Part shown: positions 10,117 through 20,738 of the stretch, one piece after another
Layout of the letters: every line of letters starts with the position of its first letter
Position numbering within the stretch: the first letter of the stretch is position 1
Assembly: GCA_033557675.1 (NCBI GenBank)
Contig: JAWQRM010000011.1
Coordinates: forward strand, 1-45,991
Reading direction: 5' to 3'
DNA: 45,991 nucleotides
From: Coptodactyla brooksi
Lineage: Eukaryota > Arthropoda > Insecta > Coleoptera > Scarabaeidae
The notes under the pieces: model-generated
What the model was told of the DNA's origin: nothing
The model's database searches: none
Seen by the model: only the letters and a program-made list of their open reading frames with translations
Made by a program: the position numbers and the translations under genes

Positions 10117-11490
10117 ATTCATTTTTATATATTTATTCCTTGCTCTCATTACATAAAAGCATTGTATAAATTTAATTTTTTATATAAGTAAATATGTTCG
10201 ATACAATTTGAATTTATAAATTGCTATTAAAATTAAGTTAGAAATTCTGCATAAGAATAAATTAGCTTGACTGGAAATTATATTACCAACTATAGAAGTT
10301 GAGGTAGCAACATCTTTTATAAATTGCTAGAGTTATAGCATAAAACCACGTGACATTCAGAAACTTTTACCACCTAATATCAAAGGTGCTCGCAGAGAGT
10401 CCCTACTGATTCATTTCTATACTATTCGAATTTTGAAAGTGGTACTGCAATATGCTTCTGAGAAACATATGCTATAGTTGATAAATAATTTTCATAACTT
10501 TGTTTAATATCCGGTATCTCAAAGTTTGCCTTTAACACCAAATTTAGATATCAATGACTGTTGATGATATTTTAATTCACATTTATAGATAGTTCTCATT
10601 TATTAACTGTCTGTTATTACAGATATTTATTAATTTTTGAAATAATAACTAAAGCATGCTATTCTTATAGTTTTTAAATAAGACATTAAAAATTAAAAAT
10701 GAAATTAAAAATGTCATTTATATTAATTTATGTATGTACACGTAAAATGTAAATTCTCAAAACTAAACTCTTTAAAAAACTACCAGAACCACAGTACTAA
10801 AAGCTTTATTGTTATCGGTTCATATATTTAAAATGTAGATTTAATTAATGTTAGGCTTCGAATTGCTTAATTTTTCAAAATAACTATATTTTACTAAATT
10901 AGTAAAACTATTAATTTAATAAAATATTAGCAAACGGAATAATTTTAGGTTAGGAAATTACCCTTCTTGCTTATCAAACTATAAATTTCTAGTAATTGAC
11001 ACTCTAAATGACGATATTGTTGACAATAAAAATCCTGGATTTTTATCCTGCATTACTGTATTTCTTATTGCCTTCTTTCTTTAATATTTATTGCACTAGG
11101 TACTTCCATAATTTGTATTTATAGGTTACAAAATCAATATGCGAAAGCTTTACACCCTCATTATGTTTAAGCGATAGTAATTAGAACCAATAAAATTCGA
11201 CTTGCTAAAAGTAAAATTTGGTCTAAATGTTTGCTAACAAAAGTATATACTTTTTAAGGTAATTCTATAAGAAATTAAAAATTTCTTGAATCCTAACCTC
11301 AATATGTATATGTTTACTGTGAAGGTATGGAATGTTGAAACATTTACAACTAACCAATTTTAATATTGTATGTATAAATGTCAAAATTGAAGGATATTCC
11401 GTCTTAGGAAGGATGAAAGCCCTAAAATTTCGGAAAACCAATTTGAGTTCGTAGGTATGTAAAAACGCAGTTTCTTCTCTATTAATATTT
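10117..11490. other. AT-rich intergenic DNA of duplication unit A
   Basis: No gene seen. About 10350-10640 is a copy of a dispersed repeat, recognisable by GAGAAACATATGCTAT and TTTAACACCAAATTTAGATATCAA, that also occurs at 17160-17410 and 18290-18550 and in diverged form elsewhere. The remainder matches 18030-19490 of unit B. Confidence 0.55.
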
Positions 11491-12253
11491 TCCAACGAAT
11501 CATTTTGCGTTCTTCTAACTTTCTCGGTTCGACAGATATTTAATAAGAAAGTTTTAATCTAGTATGCTCTGAAAATGGTTATTTTTTGTATATCTTCCTT
11601 AAATTTGGTCGAAGATATGGCATGTTGGTACTTAAACTTCATGATTTTTTCTGCCTTTTCAGATTATAATGAGCTGTCATAGTTTTCAATCCATAATAAT
11701 TATTAAAAAAATTAAAAAAAGAAAAGTAAGCGTTCTTTATTATGAATATGTGCAGCTTCAAAAGTACTTTCCAAGGAATCATTTTGTGTCATTATAACCT
11801 TCTCCATTAGATAGATATTTAATAGGAAGAATTTAATTTAGAATGCTCTGAAAATAGTTATTTTTTGTATATCTTCGTTACATTTGGTCAATGATATGGC
11901 ATGTTGGTACTTAAACTTCGTGATTTTTCTGCCCTTTCAGATTATGATGAGCTGTCAGTTTTCAATCCATAATAGTTATTAACAAAATTAAAAACGAAAA
12001 GTAAGCTTTCTTTGTTATGAATCTGTGCAGCTTCAAAAGTACTTTCCAATGAATCATTTTGTTTCATTATAACCCTCTCCGTTAGATAGATATTTAATAG
12101 GAAGGATTTAATCTAGTATGCTTTGAAAATAGTTATTTTTTGTATATCTTCGTTACATTTGGTCAATGATATGGCATGTTGGTACTTAAACTTCGTGATT
12201 TTTTCTGCCCTTTCAGATTATGATCAGCTGTCATAGTTTTCAATTCATAATTA

Positions 12254-12255
12254 TC

Positions 12256-12298
<43 letters not shown>

Positions 12299-12300
12299 TT
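12254..12300. repeat. (AT)n microsatellite forming the Helitron 5' end
   Basis: Alternating AT of about 36 bp follows TCTATGT. Such a TC(T)...TATATA start is usual in insect Helitrons. Confidence 0.8.
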
Positions 12301-12669
12301 AGGCTGCGCATGTTTGTGCTTGCAAAACTCTAAAAGTAGACAGTCGATACCATCCTCGCTTGTGGCTTCTTCCAATAAAATTTCGATAGTTTTTCAAAAA
12401 TTGCATCAAAGTTTCATAGCATTTTGAAAGTGATTTGATTATCTGTTTTCGAAAATCGAAATGCGTTACTTTGATTCCGATTGTTGCATTCAATTCATTT
12501 CATATCTTTTGTTTTTTTTCAGTTAATCGTCGTCTGCGTTTTCGCCGACCATAGTACAATAGTCTTTAGACATCATAACATATCCTTAAGTCATAATAAA
12601 AGACTCTTAGTCATCAGTATGGTAGCCTTTAGTCTTAAGTCATAGTACAACATTCATTAATCATCGGTA

Positions 12670-13233
12670 ATGCCTCGTCAACGTTCCAACATAGGCCCTC
12701 GTTCTCGACACGCAGCCACAGAACGTCGAAGGAGATCAAAGCGCACTGATCAAGAACGTTTAGGCGAGAATGAACGTGTCAGGGTCAGAACTTCTCAAAG
12801 GCGAGCAGAAGAATCACCAGATCAACGGGAAGAAAGACTTGAATCCTTACTAGTTGAATCGAGAAGAAGAAGAGCAGCACAATCGTCTCAACACCACGAA
12901 CAACTAGATCAACAGCAAAGACAAATGCAGTTGCAACATCTGAATGATCGAGCTTCATATCACCGAATTGCTTTCTCGTACGAACCAAATATTCAATACA
13001 ATACTTCATGTAAATTCGTTCAAATCAGAAAAATGGACAAAGTTTGTAAACACTGCAAAGCAATCAAATTTGAAGGAGAAACCCAGGGAATGTGCTGCGC
13101 GAGTGGAAAAACGAAGCTACCTGAACTTGAGCAGCCAAAAGAGCCACTGAAAAGTTTGTTAAATGGAATTACTGATGATTCAAAACATTTCCTCAACAAC
13201 ATAATCCAATTCTTGTTTTCAAACGACTTCTGA
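12670..13233 (+). CDS. Truncated Helitron RepHel N-terminal protein
   Basis: 187 aa starting MPRQRSN. Residues 1-85 are Arg/Glu/Gln-rich and about 85-105 are Gln-rich. At about 120-165 comes the region that precedes the Rep domain of Helitron proteins: KVCKHCKAIKFEGETQGMCC, a GK(T)KLPELE segment, and SKHFLNNI. Full RepHel proteins are far longer and continue NxxF(Q)MTSFG. Here that continuation, NSCFQTTS, sits in the neighbouring frame (13208-13231), so a frameshift near 13205 precedes the cut. The reading frame stops at 13233, one base before the 3' terminal hairpin. Rep nuclease and helicase domains are absent. Expression is doubtful. Confidence 0.75.
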   Translation: MPRQRSNIGPRSRHAATERRRRSKRTDQERLGENERVRVRTSQRRAEESPDQREERLESLLVESRRRRAAQSSQHHEQLDQQQRQMQLQHLNDRASYHRIAFSYEPNIQYNTSCKFVQIRKMDKVCKHCKAIKFEGETQGMCCASGKTKLPELEQPKEPLKSLLNGITDDSKHFLNNIIQFLFSNDF

Positions 13234-13264
13234 GCCACAGCAAAGCGTGGCCGGGTTTAGCTAG
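13234..13264 (+). other. Helitron 3' terminal hairpin and CTAG end
   Basis: Stem 13234-13238 (GCCAC) pairs with 13247-13251 (GTGGC). CTAG at 13261-13264 is the terminal CTRR signal, and the host T follows. Confidence 0.9.
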
Positions 13265-14229
13265 TTATTAAAAAATGAGAAAAAATAAAAAAAGAAAATT
13301 AAAAATTCATTGTAATGAATCTGCGCAGCTTTAAAAGTATTTACCACAGTTCGACAGATATTTAATATGAAGGTTTTAATCTAGTATGCTCTGAAAATAG
13401 TTATTTCGTTGTACGTCTTCGTTCAACTTGGTTAAAGATATTCGTGGTTCAACAGATATTTAGCATGAAGGGTTTAATCTAGTATGCTCTAAAAATGTTG
13501 AATTTGATCGAAGATATGGCATGTTGGTACTTAAGCTTAGTTTTCAATCCCTTAGAGAGATATTTTATATTAAAGTTCACGAAGTGTGAATTTCATCTAA
13601 TTTGATGTTAATTTTTAGTTACCCTGCACGACTTAATTTTGTTACTGTTGCTCGAGATGTTTTCGAATCATTGCTCAAATTTTCATTAGCAGTTTGAAAT
13701 CACTTGTTAAGATATATACTTACAAAATATTACTCCATCTTAGTAATGAATTTAAGGAAACATTTTAATAGTGTTTGACTCATTTTATTTAAGTAGTTGC
13801 ATTAAGTTGAATATAACATTAATAATGGGCTATGGTTTTATGACAGATGCTAAGAAATCTGCCAAACAAAACGCGGGGGACACGCTGTATGAAGAAATAA
13901 CCACAATGAAAACGGAAGTAATAGAGGAGACATACGATTTTCAAGCAGTAGATGGTACAGACGTTGGGGATGTAAATGAAATGAGTACGATCAAATATTG
14001 TTCATCGCCTCAAGAAAATAAGGACTTTGTACTTGTAGATAGTATCGAACAGTTATCAAATATAAATGACGGTAAGTTTATTTCAAACATCTATTTACTT
14101 TTACTAATATTTTAGTAAGGTTTGAAAATAAATAGAATAAACGATACTTAAATATTTACTGTCGTGTAAGGATTATTCTAATATTTTTCATTCTATATTT
14201 TATATTTCCACCTAGAAATTTAAATTTTA

Positions 14230-14255
14230 ATTACAGATTGCAATATTTGTGGGAC
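14230..14255 (+). pseudogene. Pseudo-exon DCNICGTE-stop of zinc-finger gene A
   Basis: After TTAATTACAG comes ATTGCAATATTTGTGGGACGGAGTGA, homologous to the intact exon at 15600, but a TGA follows eight codons in. Unit B has the same dead exon near 21130, ending SEW-stop. Confidence 0.6.
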
Positions 14256-14369
14256 GGAGTGATGATTGTTGTCCAAAACCGAAACGTTTTTATTTCATTG
14301 AATTTACAATAAAATTAAATGCATTATTACACTTTGTATGGAAATGAATGGAAATCAAAAAAACGTGAC

Positions 14370-14540
14370 TTTCCCTTATGTCAATAATTGGTTGTAACTT
14401 TGTTTAACAGCTTAGTTCGATAATGATTACTTCAATACATACAGACATTTGGATTTCAGAATTTGTCTTTAACACCAATTTTGGATATCAATTAGTTTTG
14501 ATAATGTTTCAAGTCACTTCCTTTCTTCATGGCTTGTACT
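14370..14540. repeat. Dispersed repeat copy in zinc-finger gene A
   Basis: It carries GGTTGTAACTTTGTTTAACAGC, CATACAGACATTTGGATTTCAGA and TTTAACACCAATTTTGGATATCAA. An inverted version lies at about 15870-16020, and further copies lie at 21245-21425 and, inverted, at 33660-33870. Confidence 0.6.
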
Positions 14541-17159
14541 CTTTCAGAAGTTGTCTATCAATTGTAAAGTGTGCTTAGAGGTAATTTTCTTTGCTCCTTC
14601 TTGAATTTCTATTTTTATGTTTGTATCTGAAATGTAAATGCCTTGATTACGGATAATCTTCACATTGCAATTATCTCAATCTGTAATTATCATTAAACTT
14701 GTAGATGGAAATACAAAACATTTGTAGTTTAAAAAGCAAAGATTCTAAAGGTCATTTTAAATCCATTGTTATTGTATATACGGGTGTTTTTGCCTTTGTA
14801 AAATGTAGTGTTTTTGAATAAAATGAAATTTTTACCACTCATTGTGCCATTTTATTACGTTCAATATAACATTAACAATTTTTACTTCAGAAGTTAAGTT
14901 AGAAGAGTGCGGCACTACCGAAGAATCTAGTCAAGAAAATGCAGAGGATTCACCACTTTTTAATGAAATAACCGCGATAAAAACTGAAGTAATAGAAGAA
15001 ACGTCGCATGATCATCTAATGGTAGACGAATATACAAACGAAATAAATACAATCGAATATTTTCCGTCACCTAAAGAAGGTAAGAAATTTGGGCTTCTAA
15101 ATGGTGTTGAACACTTGCTAAAGAAAAATTCCAGTAAATTAACGTTGAAGATTTTACGATCTCTTTTAATTTATCTGAAATATCGATTTGTAAACATCAT
15201 TTTGTTTTGTTTCCGTCTACTTTTTCTACTATAACTACTACGCACTAATGATGGCTGGTTTTACAATAGATCCAAAGTGCAGTGCTACTGAGAAATCTGG
15301 GAATCAAAATGCAGAGGATGCACTACTGTTACATGAAGAAATAACCACAACAAAGATGGAAATAGTAGAAGGGTCGTGTGATTGTCAAACGCTGAATAAT
15401 ACAAAAGTTGCTGACATCAATAAAATCAGTACAAACGAATATTTTTCACCGAGTGAAGCACATAATGGTCTCAAGCAATTGCCAAATAAGAATAAGGGTA
15501 TGTTAATAGAAAAAACTCCTTAAGAGTTTACGCAGCCTTTTTATGTTGAAAATTCTACATGTTTTATATTTTCATGTACAAATTTAACTTCAATTACAGA
15601 TTGCAATAATTGTGTGACGGAATGTAAAGACCATTATCCGAAATCAAGACATTTAAAGCACATTTTAGATACAAATTTGAAAATGGAAATTCAAGAGAGG
15701 GCAAAGAAAATTCTCTCCAAGTACACTTCAAAATTGAGAGAATCGTTTGTTGATGATTACGACATTTTCACGATGAATCCACATGGGGAGTCAGGTACGC
15801 GAAATGAATCGAATGAGATAATAAATGACAGCCCTATCTATGAGAATGTGAATTAAAATATCATCAAAAGTATGTAATTGATAACCAAGTTTAGTGTTAA
15901 AGACAAATTTTAAAATCCAAATGTCTGTATGTATCAAAGTAATCATTAATTATTTAAGATAAACATAGGTACAACCTCTTAGTTACTTCCTCTTACATTA
16001 ATGTAATGTCATGTTATGTTTACTTAAGTCCAATTTGTTTCCATACAAACTAATAATATATCTAATTTTATTGTAGATTCAACGAAAAACTGAATGTGAT
16101 GACCAATGAAAATGAAAAAAGTTGAAATGCGACAAGCACAATTATAAATTGCAACGAAATTTTGGTTTATAGCAGCATATTTCTTCAGATCGTCACAACC
16201 AAGGATGGTACAAGTGTATGATTTGCGAGAAGTCATTTAAGTAAAAGGACTTTCTTCGAAACCATATTATAATGCACAATGAAGATGGGAAAAGTAAATT
16301 TACGTATTGTCATTGCGATAATAGCTATTCCAACAAAGCTAGTCTTATATATCACAGAAATGCGAAACATTTGTCTAATAAGGAGTATAAATGCAACAAT
16401 TGCGGGTATGCTACTGTATATAAAAGTGCTTAAGTAAACATACACTGTTGACGCCCAGTGGTGATAAAGTGAAGAAGTACAAGTGATTGCAAATATTTAA
16501 TACGTGTAAAAGAAAATCTGCTACACTGCGTTCGTAAATATTGTAGTTATAAATGTGCTCAGGTTGGAAATTTAAGAACGCACATCAAGCATCGCCACAC
16601 TTTTAAAAGACATTTTAAGTGCCAAGTGTGGAATTATGAAAGTGTTCAAAAGCATCAACTTAAAAACCATATCAAAGGATTTCGCAATCAACAGGAACTG
16701 ACTATTTAACTGCTGCAATGTAAATAAAAATTTGTTTTAAATAGTCGAAAGTTTTAATGTTATTTCATGTTAACATTTTTGTTGTAGATTTTCTAATCTG
16801 GTTATGTGATTAAAATAAAAACCTAACACTTTTGCACAGCAAAATATTACGACAGAAGGTAAGCTGTTATGATACATAAGGAAAAGGTTATTTTTTTAAC
16901 ATTATAGAAAATTCTAAAAACATTTATGTATAACGTACGTTTAAGTTCAATTGACTTTAAATTATAATCTTAATTCTTTTGGCACATAGATTTGTTATTT
17001 TTAGAAATGTGAGTTCTTATTGTCTTTAGAAATGGAATTTACACATAATTAAATTGCACAATTGGATTTATACAAAGGTTATGCTTTATAAAATATTTTT
17101 AGAATTTTCAGTAAAGTTAAAAAATGAAGTCGTATACCGAAATTCCGTTAAAAACGAGC

Positions 17160-17410
17160 GGATGTTTCTCCGCATATGACATTCTCTTACCTTGAAAACC
17201 CGGTTGAATTTTGAGAGTGGTTTTGGAATATGTTTCTGAGAAACATATGCTATTTTTGATAAATAATTATCATGACTTGGTTGAATATATTGGGTCTCAA
17301 GCGTTTAACACCAAATTTAGATAACAATGACTTGATGACATTTTAATTCACATTCATCGATTGCTCTCATTTATGATGTCAGTTATTACAGATGTTTTTA
17401 AGACATTAAT
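17160..17410. repeat. Dispersed repeat copy inside unit B
   Basis: It contains CCCGGTTGAATTTTGAGAGTGG and GAGAAACATATGCTAT, then TTTAACACCAAATTTAGATAACAA. The same order occurs at 10350-10640 and 18290-18550. It sits where unit B has lost the 5' part of the P-type transposase. Confidence 0.6.
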
Positions 17411-18033
17411 ATTTCTATTCAAAGTTTTTAATAAAAATGGGAGGAATATAACTACATATAACTGACAACACGGTGTAAATGCTTTCAACCCCACGCCCGT
17501 TCAGTTTTACATGTCATTTAAGAAACCTTTTGCTTTGAATTTAATTAATTCTTGTTATGGAAACTGCACTGCTGAAATAGCAGAAATACTTCATTTAGCA
17601 GTGAATGTGTCTGAAACCCTCGAAAACGATATTACAGTTGAAAAACCAATGGTAGAAAGAGAAACAAATTTAAAAGATTTCGATTGCCGTATGGACATGA
17701 TTGCAAATAATTCAATTAGATATATATGTGGATATTTAATTAGGAAATGTGAAGAACAACATACTTGTCAAGTGTGCATTGAGTATGCTAATGATCATAA
17801 AGAATTAGACATTACAACTCTTTACAACCATTACAGGGCATATCGAAATCAGACTAAGACAACATTTGGCAATTTATATATGCCAGACGACAACTGTTTT
17901 TGATTTTCTTTTTTCAACTGGAAGACATTTCTAAAGAAACATTTGAAAAAGATTCAATTCTTAATGTGAATTTGAAAAACTTGAGTATACATCACTTTAA
18001 AGTAATATTGAATACTTTTCTAAAACCATATTT
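17409..18033 (+). pseudogene. P-element/THAP9-type transposase remnant, copy B
   Basis: Homologous to copy A, but with a direct join from the segment at A 9418 to A 9565, so about 145 bp including the LENFFG motif is gone. Everything 5' of A 9386 is also missing. The best open part (17511-17903) runs from LFALNLINSCYGNC-like sequence through RYICGYLIRKCEEQHTCQVC to MPDDNCF and a stop. A C-terminal piece with LEDISKETFEKDSILN follows in another frame. Copy B keeps the ELDITTLYNHYRAYRNQ segment that copy A has lost. Both are dead. Confidence 0.75.
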
Positions 18034-19498
18034 GTGGATTCATTTTTATATATTTATTCTTTGCTCTCATTATGTAAAAGCATTGTATAAATTTAATTTT
18101 TTATACAAGCAAATATGTTCGATACAATTTGAATTTATAAATTACTATTAAAATTAAGTTAAAAATTCTGCATAAGAATAAATTAGCTTGACTGGAAATT
18201 ATACTACCAACTACAGGAATTGAAATAGCGACATCTTTTATAAATTGCTAGAATTACAGCATAAAACCACCTGACATTCAGAAATTTTTAGCACCTAATA
18301 TCAAAGGTGCTGACAGAGAGCGTCCCTACTGATTCATTTCTATACTATTTGAATTTTGAAAGTGGTATTACAATATGTTTCTGAGAAACATATGCCATGG
18401 TTGATAAATAATTCTCATAACTTTGTTTAATATTTTGTATCTCAAAGTTTGCTTTAACACCAAATTTAGATATCACAGACTTTTGATGATATTTTAATTC
18501 ATAATTGATATTTAATTTATTAACTGTCTATTATTACAGATATTTATTAATTTTTCAAATAATAACTGGAGCATAGAAATTGAAAATGTCATTTATCTTA
18601 ATTTAAACTTAAATTCTTAAATTCACAATACTAATACCTTATTGTTATCGGTACATAGATTAACGATCTTCTATTTAAAATGTAGGTTTCATTGGTACAG
18701 TATTCATGTAAGTACATACAGATAGACAGACCAACCAGTGAGAACACGTTAGGTTAAGAATTGCATACATAATTCGACAAATTATTTCATAATGTGTGGA
18801 ATTTCATTTGGAATGCTTCTATATTTTTATATATTACCTTTTTTGTACCTTGTTGATAACAGAATTCAAAGTCTCTCAAATTGACAATTGATGAATAATT
18901 TTAGGTTAGGAAAGGACCTTTATTGTTTATTGCACTATAGAATTTGTATGTAAATAAACATTTGTAATCGAAACAGTAAATGGTGCCTTTAACATTAAAA
19001 TGTTTTGATTCTTATCCTGTATTGTTATTTTCCTTATTGCCTTCTTTTTCTAACGTCTGTTGCACTACTTCGTACATCCATAATTTGTATTTATAGGTTA
19101 CAAAATCAATGTGGGAAAGCTTTATACGCTTGTTATATTTAAGCAATTGTAATTAGAACCAATTAAATTCGACTTGTCAAAAGTAAAATTTGGTCTAAAT
19201 GTTTGGTAACAAAATTATATAAGAAATTATTAAAAGTTTCTTAAATCCTAACCTTAATAAGTACATGTTTACTATGAAGGTATGGAACATTGAAATATTA
19301 ATATTGTATGGATAAATGTCAAAACGGAAGGATATAGATGCCCTTACGCAATTATGTACGTTACATAAAAAATGGATAATTTAAAATTTAAAATGATATC
19401 TCTTAGGAAGGATGAAAGCCCTAAAATTTCGGAAGCCCAATTTGAATTTGTAGGTAAGTAAAAAGATACAGTTTCTTCTCAGATACTATTAATACTTT
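18034..19498. other. AT-rich intergenic DNA of duplication unit B
   Basis: Counterpart of 10117-11490. It includes the dispersed repeat at about 18290-18550. No gene seen. Confidence 0.55.
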
Positions 19499-20560
19499 CC
19501 AACGAATCATCTTGCGTTCTTCTAACTTTCTCGGTTCGACAGATATTTAATATGAAAGTATTAATCTAGTATGCCCTGAAAATAGGTATTTTTTGTATAC
19601 TTTCATTAAATTTGGTTAATTCTTTCCAAAGAATCACCCTATATCATTACAACCTCAGTTCCAGAAATATTTAATATATAGCATGCTCTGAAAATGGTTA
19701 TTTTTTTATATATCATCATTAAATTTGGTCGAAAATATGGCATGTTGCTACTTAAACCTCATGATTTTTTCTGCTCTTTCAGATTATGGTGACCTGCTAT
19801 AATTTTCGATCCATAATAATTAAAATATGATAAAAAATTAAATATATATATATATATAAATTTCTTGTGATGATCTGTGCAGATTTGAAAGTACTTTCAA
19901 AGAAAGTTTTAAATCTAGTTTGCTCGGAAAATTGTTATTTTTTATACATCTTCGTTACATTAGGTAAATGATATGGCATGTTGATACTTAAACTTCGTGA
20001 TTTTCTTCTGCCTTTTCAGATTATGATGAGCTGTCATAGTTTTCAATCCATAAAAATTATTAAAAAAATCAAAAAAAGAAAATTAAGCATTCTTTGTTAT
20101 GAATCTGTGCAGCTTCAAAAGTACTTTCCAAGGAATCGTTTTGTGTCATTATAACTTTCTTTGTTACACAGATATTTAATAAGAAAGTTTTAATCTAGTA
20201 TGCTCTGAAAATGGTTATGTTTTGTATATCTTCATTAAATTTGGTCGAAGATATGGCGTGTTGGTACTTAAACTTCGTGATTTTTTTCTGCCCTTTCAGA
20301 TTATGATGAGCTGTCATAGTTTTCAATCCATAATAATTATTAAAAAAATCAAAAAAAGAAAAGCATTCTTTGTTATGAATCTGTGCAGCTTCAAAAGTAC
20401 TTTCCAAGGAATCATTTTGTGTCATTCCCTCTCCTTTAGACAGATATTTAATAGGAAGGATTTAATCTAGTATGCTCTGAAAATGGTTATTTTTTGTATA
20501 TCTTTGTTAAATTTGGTCGAAGATATGGCATGTTGGTGATGAATTTTGATTTTTCACCTC
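19499..20560. repeat. Tandem array of ~275-bp units, array B
   Basis: The same unit as array A. Clear unit starts lie at 19499, 20127 and 20402, with shorter deleted units between 19620 and 20000. The last two units are 275 bp apart and very similar. There is no Helitron here, so the array shows the uninterrupted sequence. It lies just upstream of the first exon of zinc-finger gene B. Confidence 0.85.
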
Positions 20561-20738
20561 AACTTTGTGTATTTTTTTTGTATATTCAAAAAATGTGTTA
20601 CACATCGTAACTTACTAAAATGTAATGCACCCGAAGAATGAATTTAAGTAGATATTTTAACAGTGTTTGACTCGTTTTATTTAAGTAGTTGCATTAAGTT
20701 AAACATAACATTAATAATCTATTATGGTCTTACGACAG

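Larger units (their letters stand above)
12254..13264 (+). mobile_element. Non-autonomous Helitron, complete, 1,011 bp
   Basis: The 5' end is TCTATGTATATA followed by an (AT)n tract. The 3' end is a GCCAC/GTGGC hairpin, a short spacer and CTAG. The element sits between A (12253) and T (13265), the standard Helitron AT target, with no target duplication. Removing it restores the 275-bp unit: the joined flanks match the intact unit at about 11688-11711 at 22 of 24 positions. It carries one truncated RepHel-type reading frame and no helicase, so any movement needed enzymes from elsewhere. Confidence 0.9.
11491..13545. repeat. Tandem array of ~275-280-bp units, array A
   Basis: Units begin at 11491, 11770 and 12045 with TCCAA(C/G/T)GAATCATTTTG. 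Each contains ACAGATATTTAATA, AATCTAGTATGCTCTGAAAAT, GAAGATATGGCATGTTGGTA and CAGATTATGATGAGCTGTCA. The third unit is interrupted by the Helitron (12254-13264) and resumes at 13265. A fourth, rearranged unit with an internal duplication runs to about 13545. The array lies in the 5' flank or first intron of zinc-finger gene A. Confidence 0.85.
13847..16709 (+). pseudogene. C2H2 zinc-finger gene A, degenerate
   Basis: Exons placed from splice sites: 13847-14071 (225 nt), 14891-15079 (189 nt), 15270-15497 (228 nt), 15600-15794 (195 nt). All start one base into a codon and end one base into the next, so they can be joined or skipped freely. The first three encode versions of one acidic module, with NA(E/G)D, EEITT(M/T)KTEVIEE and a Y(F/C)(P)SP ending. 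Exon 15600 starts DCNNCVTEC, a zinc-finger-like Cys pair. The last exon (from 16077) is homologous to the finger exon of gene B. It has in-frame stops (KSFK-stop-KDF, KSA-stop) and frame changes among fingers such as YCHCDNSYSNKASLIYHRNAKH. A possible real start and upstream exon were not identified. The N-terminal exons remain clean and could still be used. Confidence 0.65.
6965..16760 (+). repeat. Segmental duplication unit A
   Basis: First copy of a head-to-tail duplication whose second copy is 16889-22500. Matching blocks in the same order: 6965-7130 with 16889-17050; P-type transposase 9386-10120 with 17416-18030; flank 10120-11480 with 18030-19490; 275-bp array 11491-13545 with 19499-20560; zinc-finger first exon 13847-14071 with 20739-20963; final zinc-finger exon 16077-16709 with 21894-22493. 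Unit A additionally carries a MITE at 7764-8576 and a Helitron at 12254-13264. Unit B has lost about 2 kb of the transposase region. The left boundary falls just beyond the MITE end at 6949. Confidence 0.8.

Noticed and set aside
16024..16445. Two 70-aa minus-strand frames
   Set aside because: Antisense to the degenerate zinc-finger exon of gene A.
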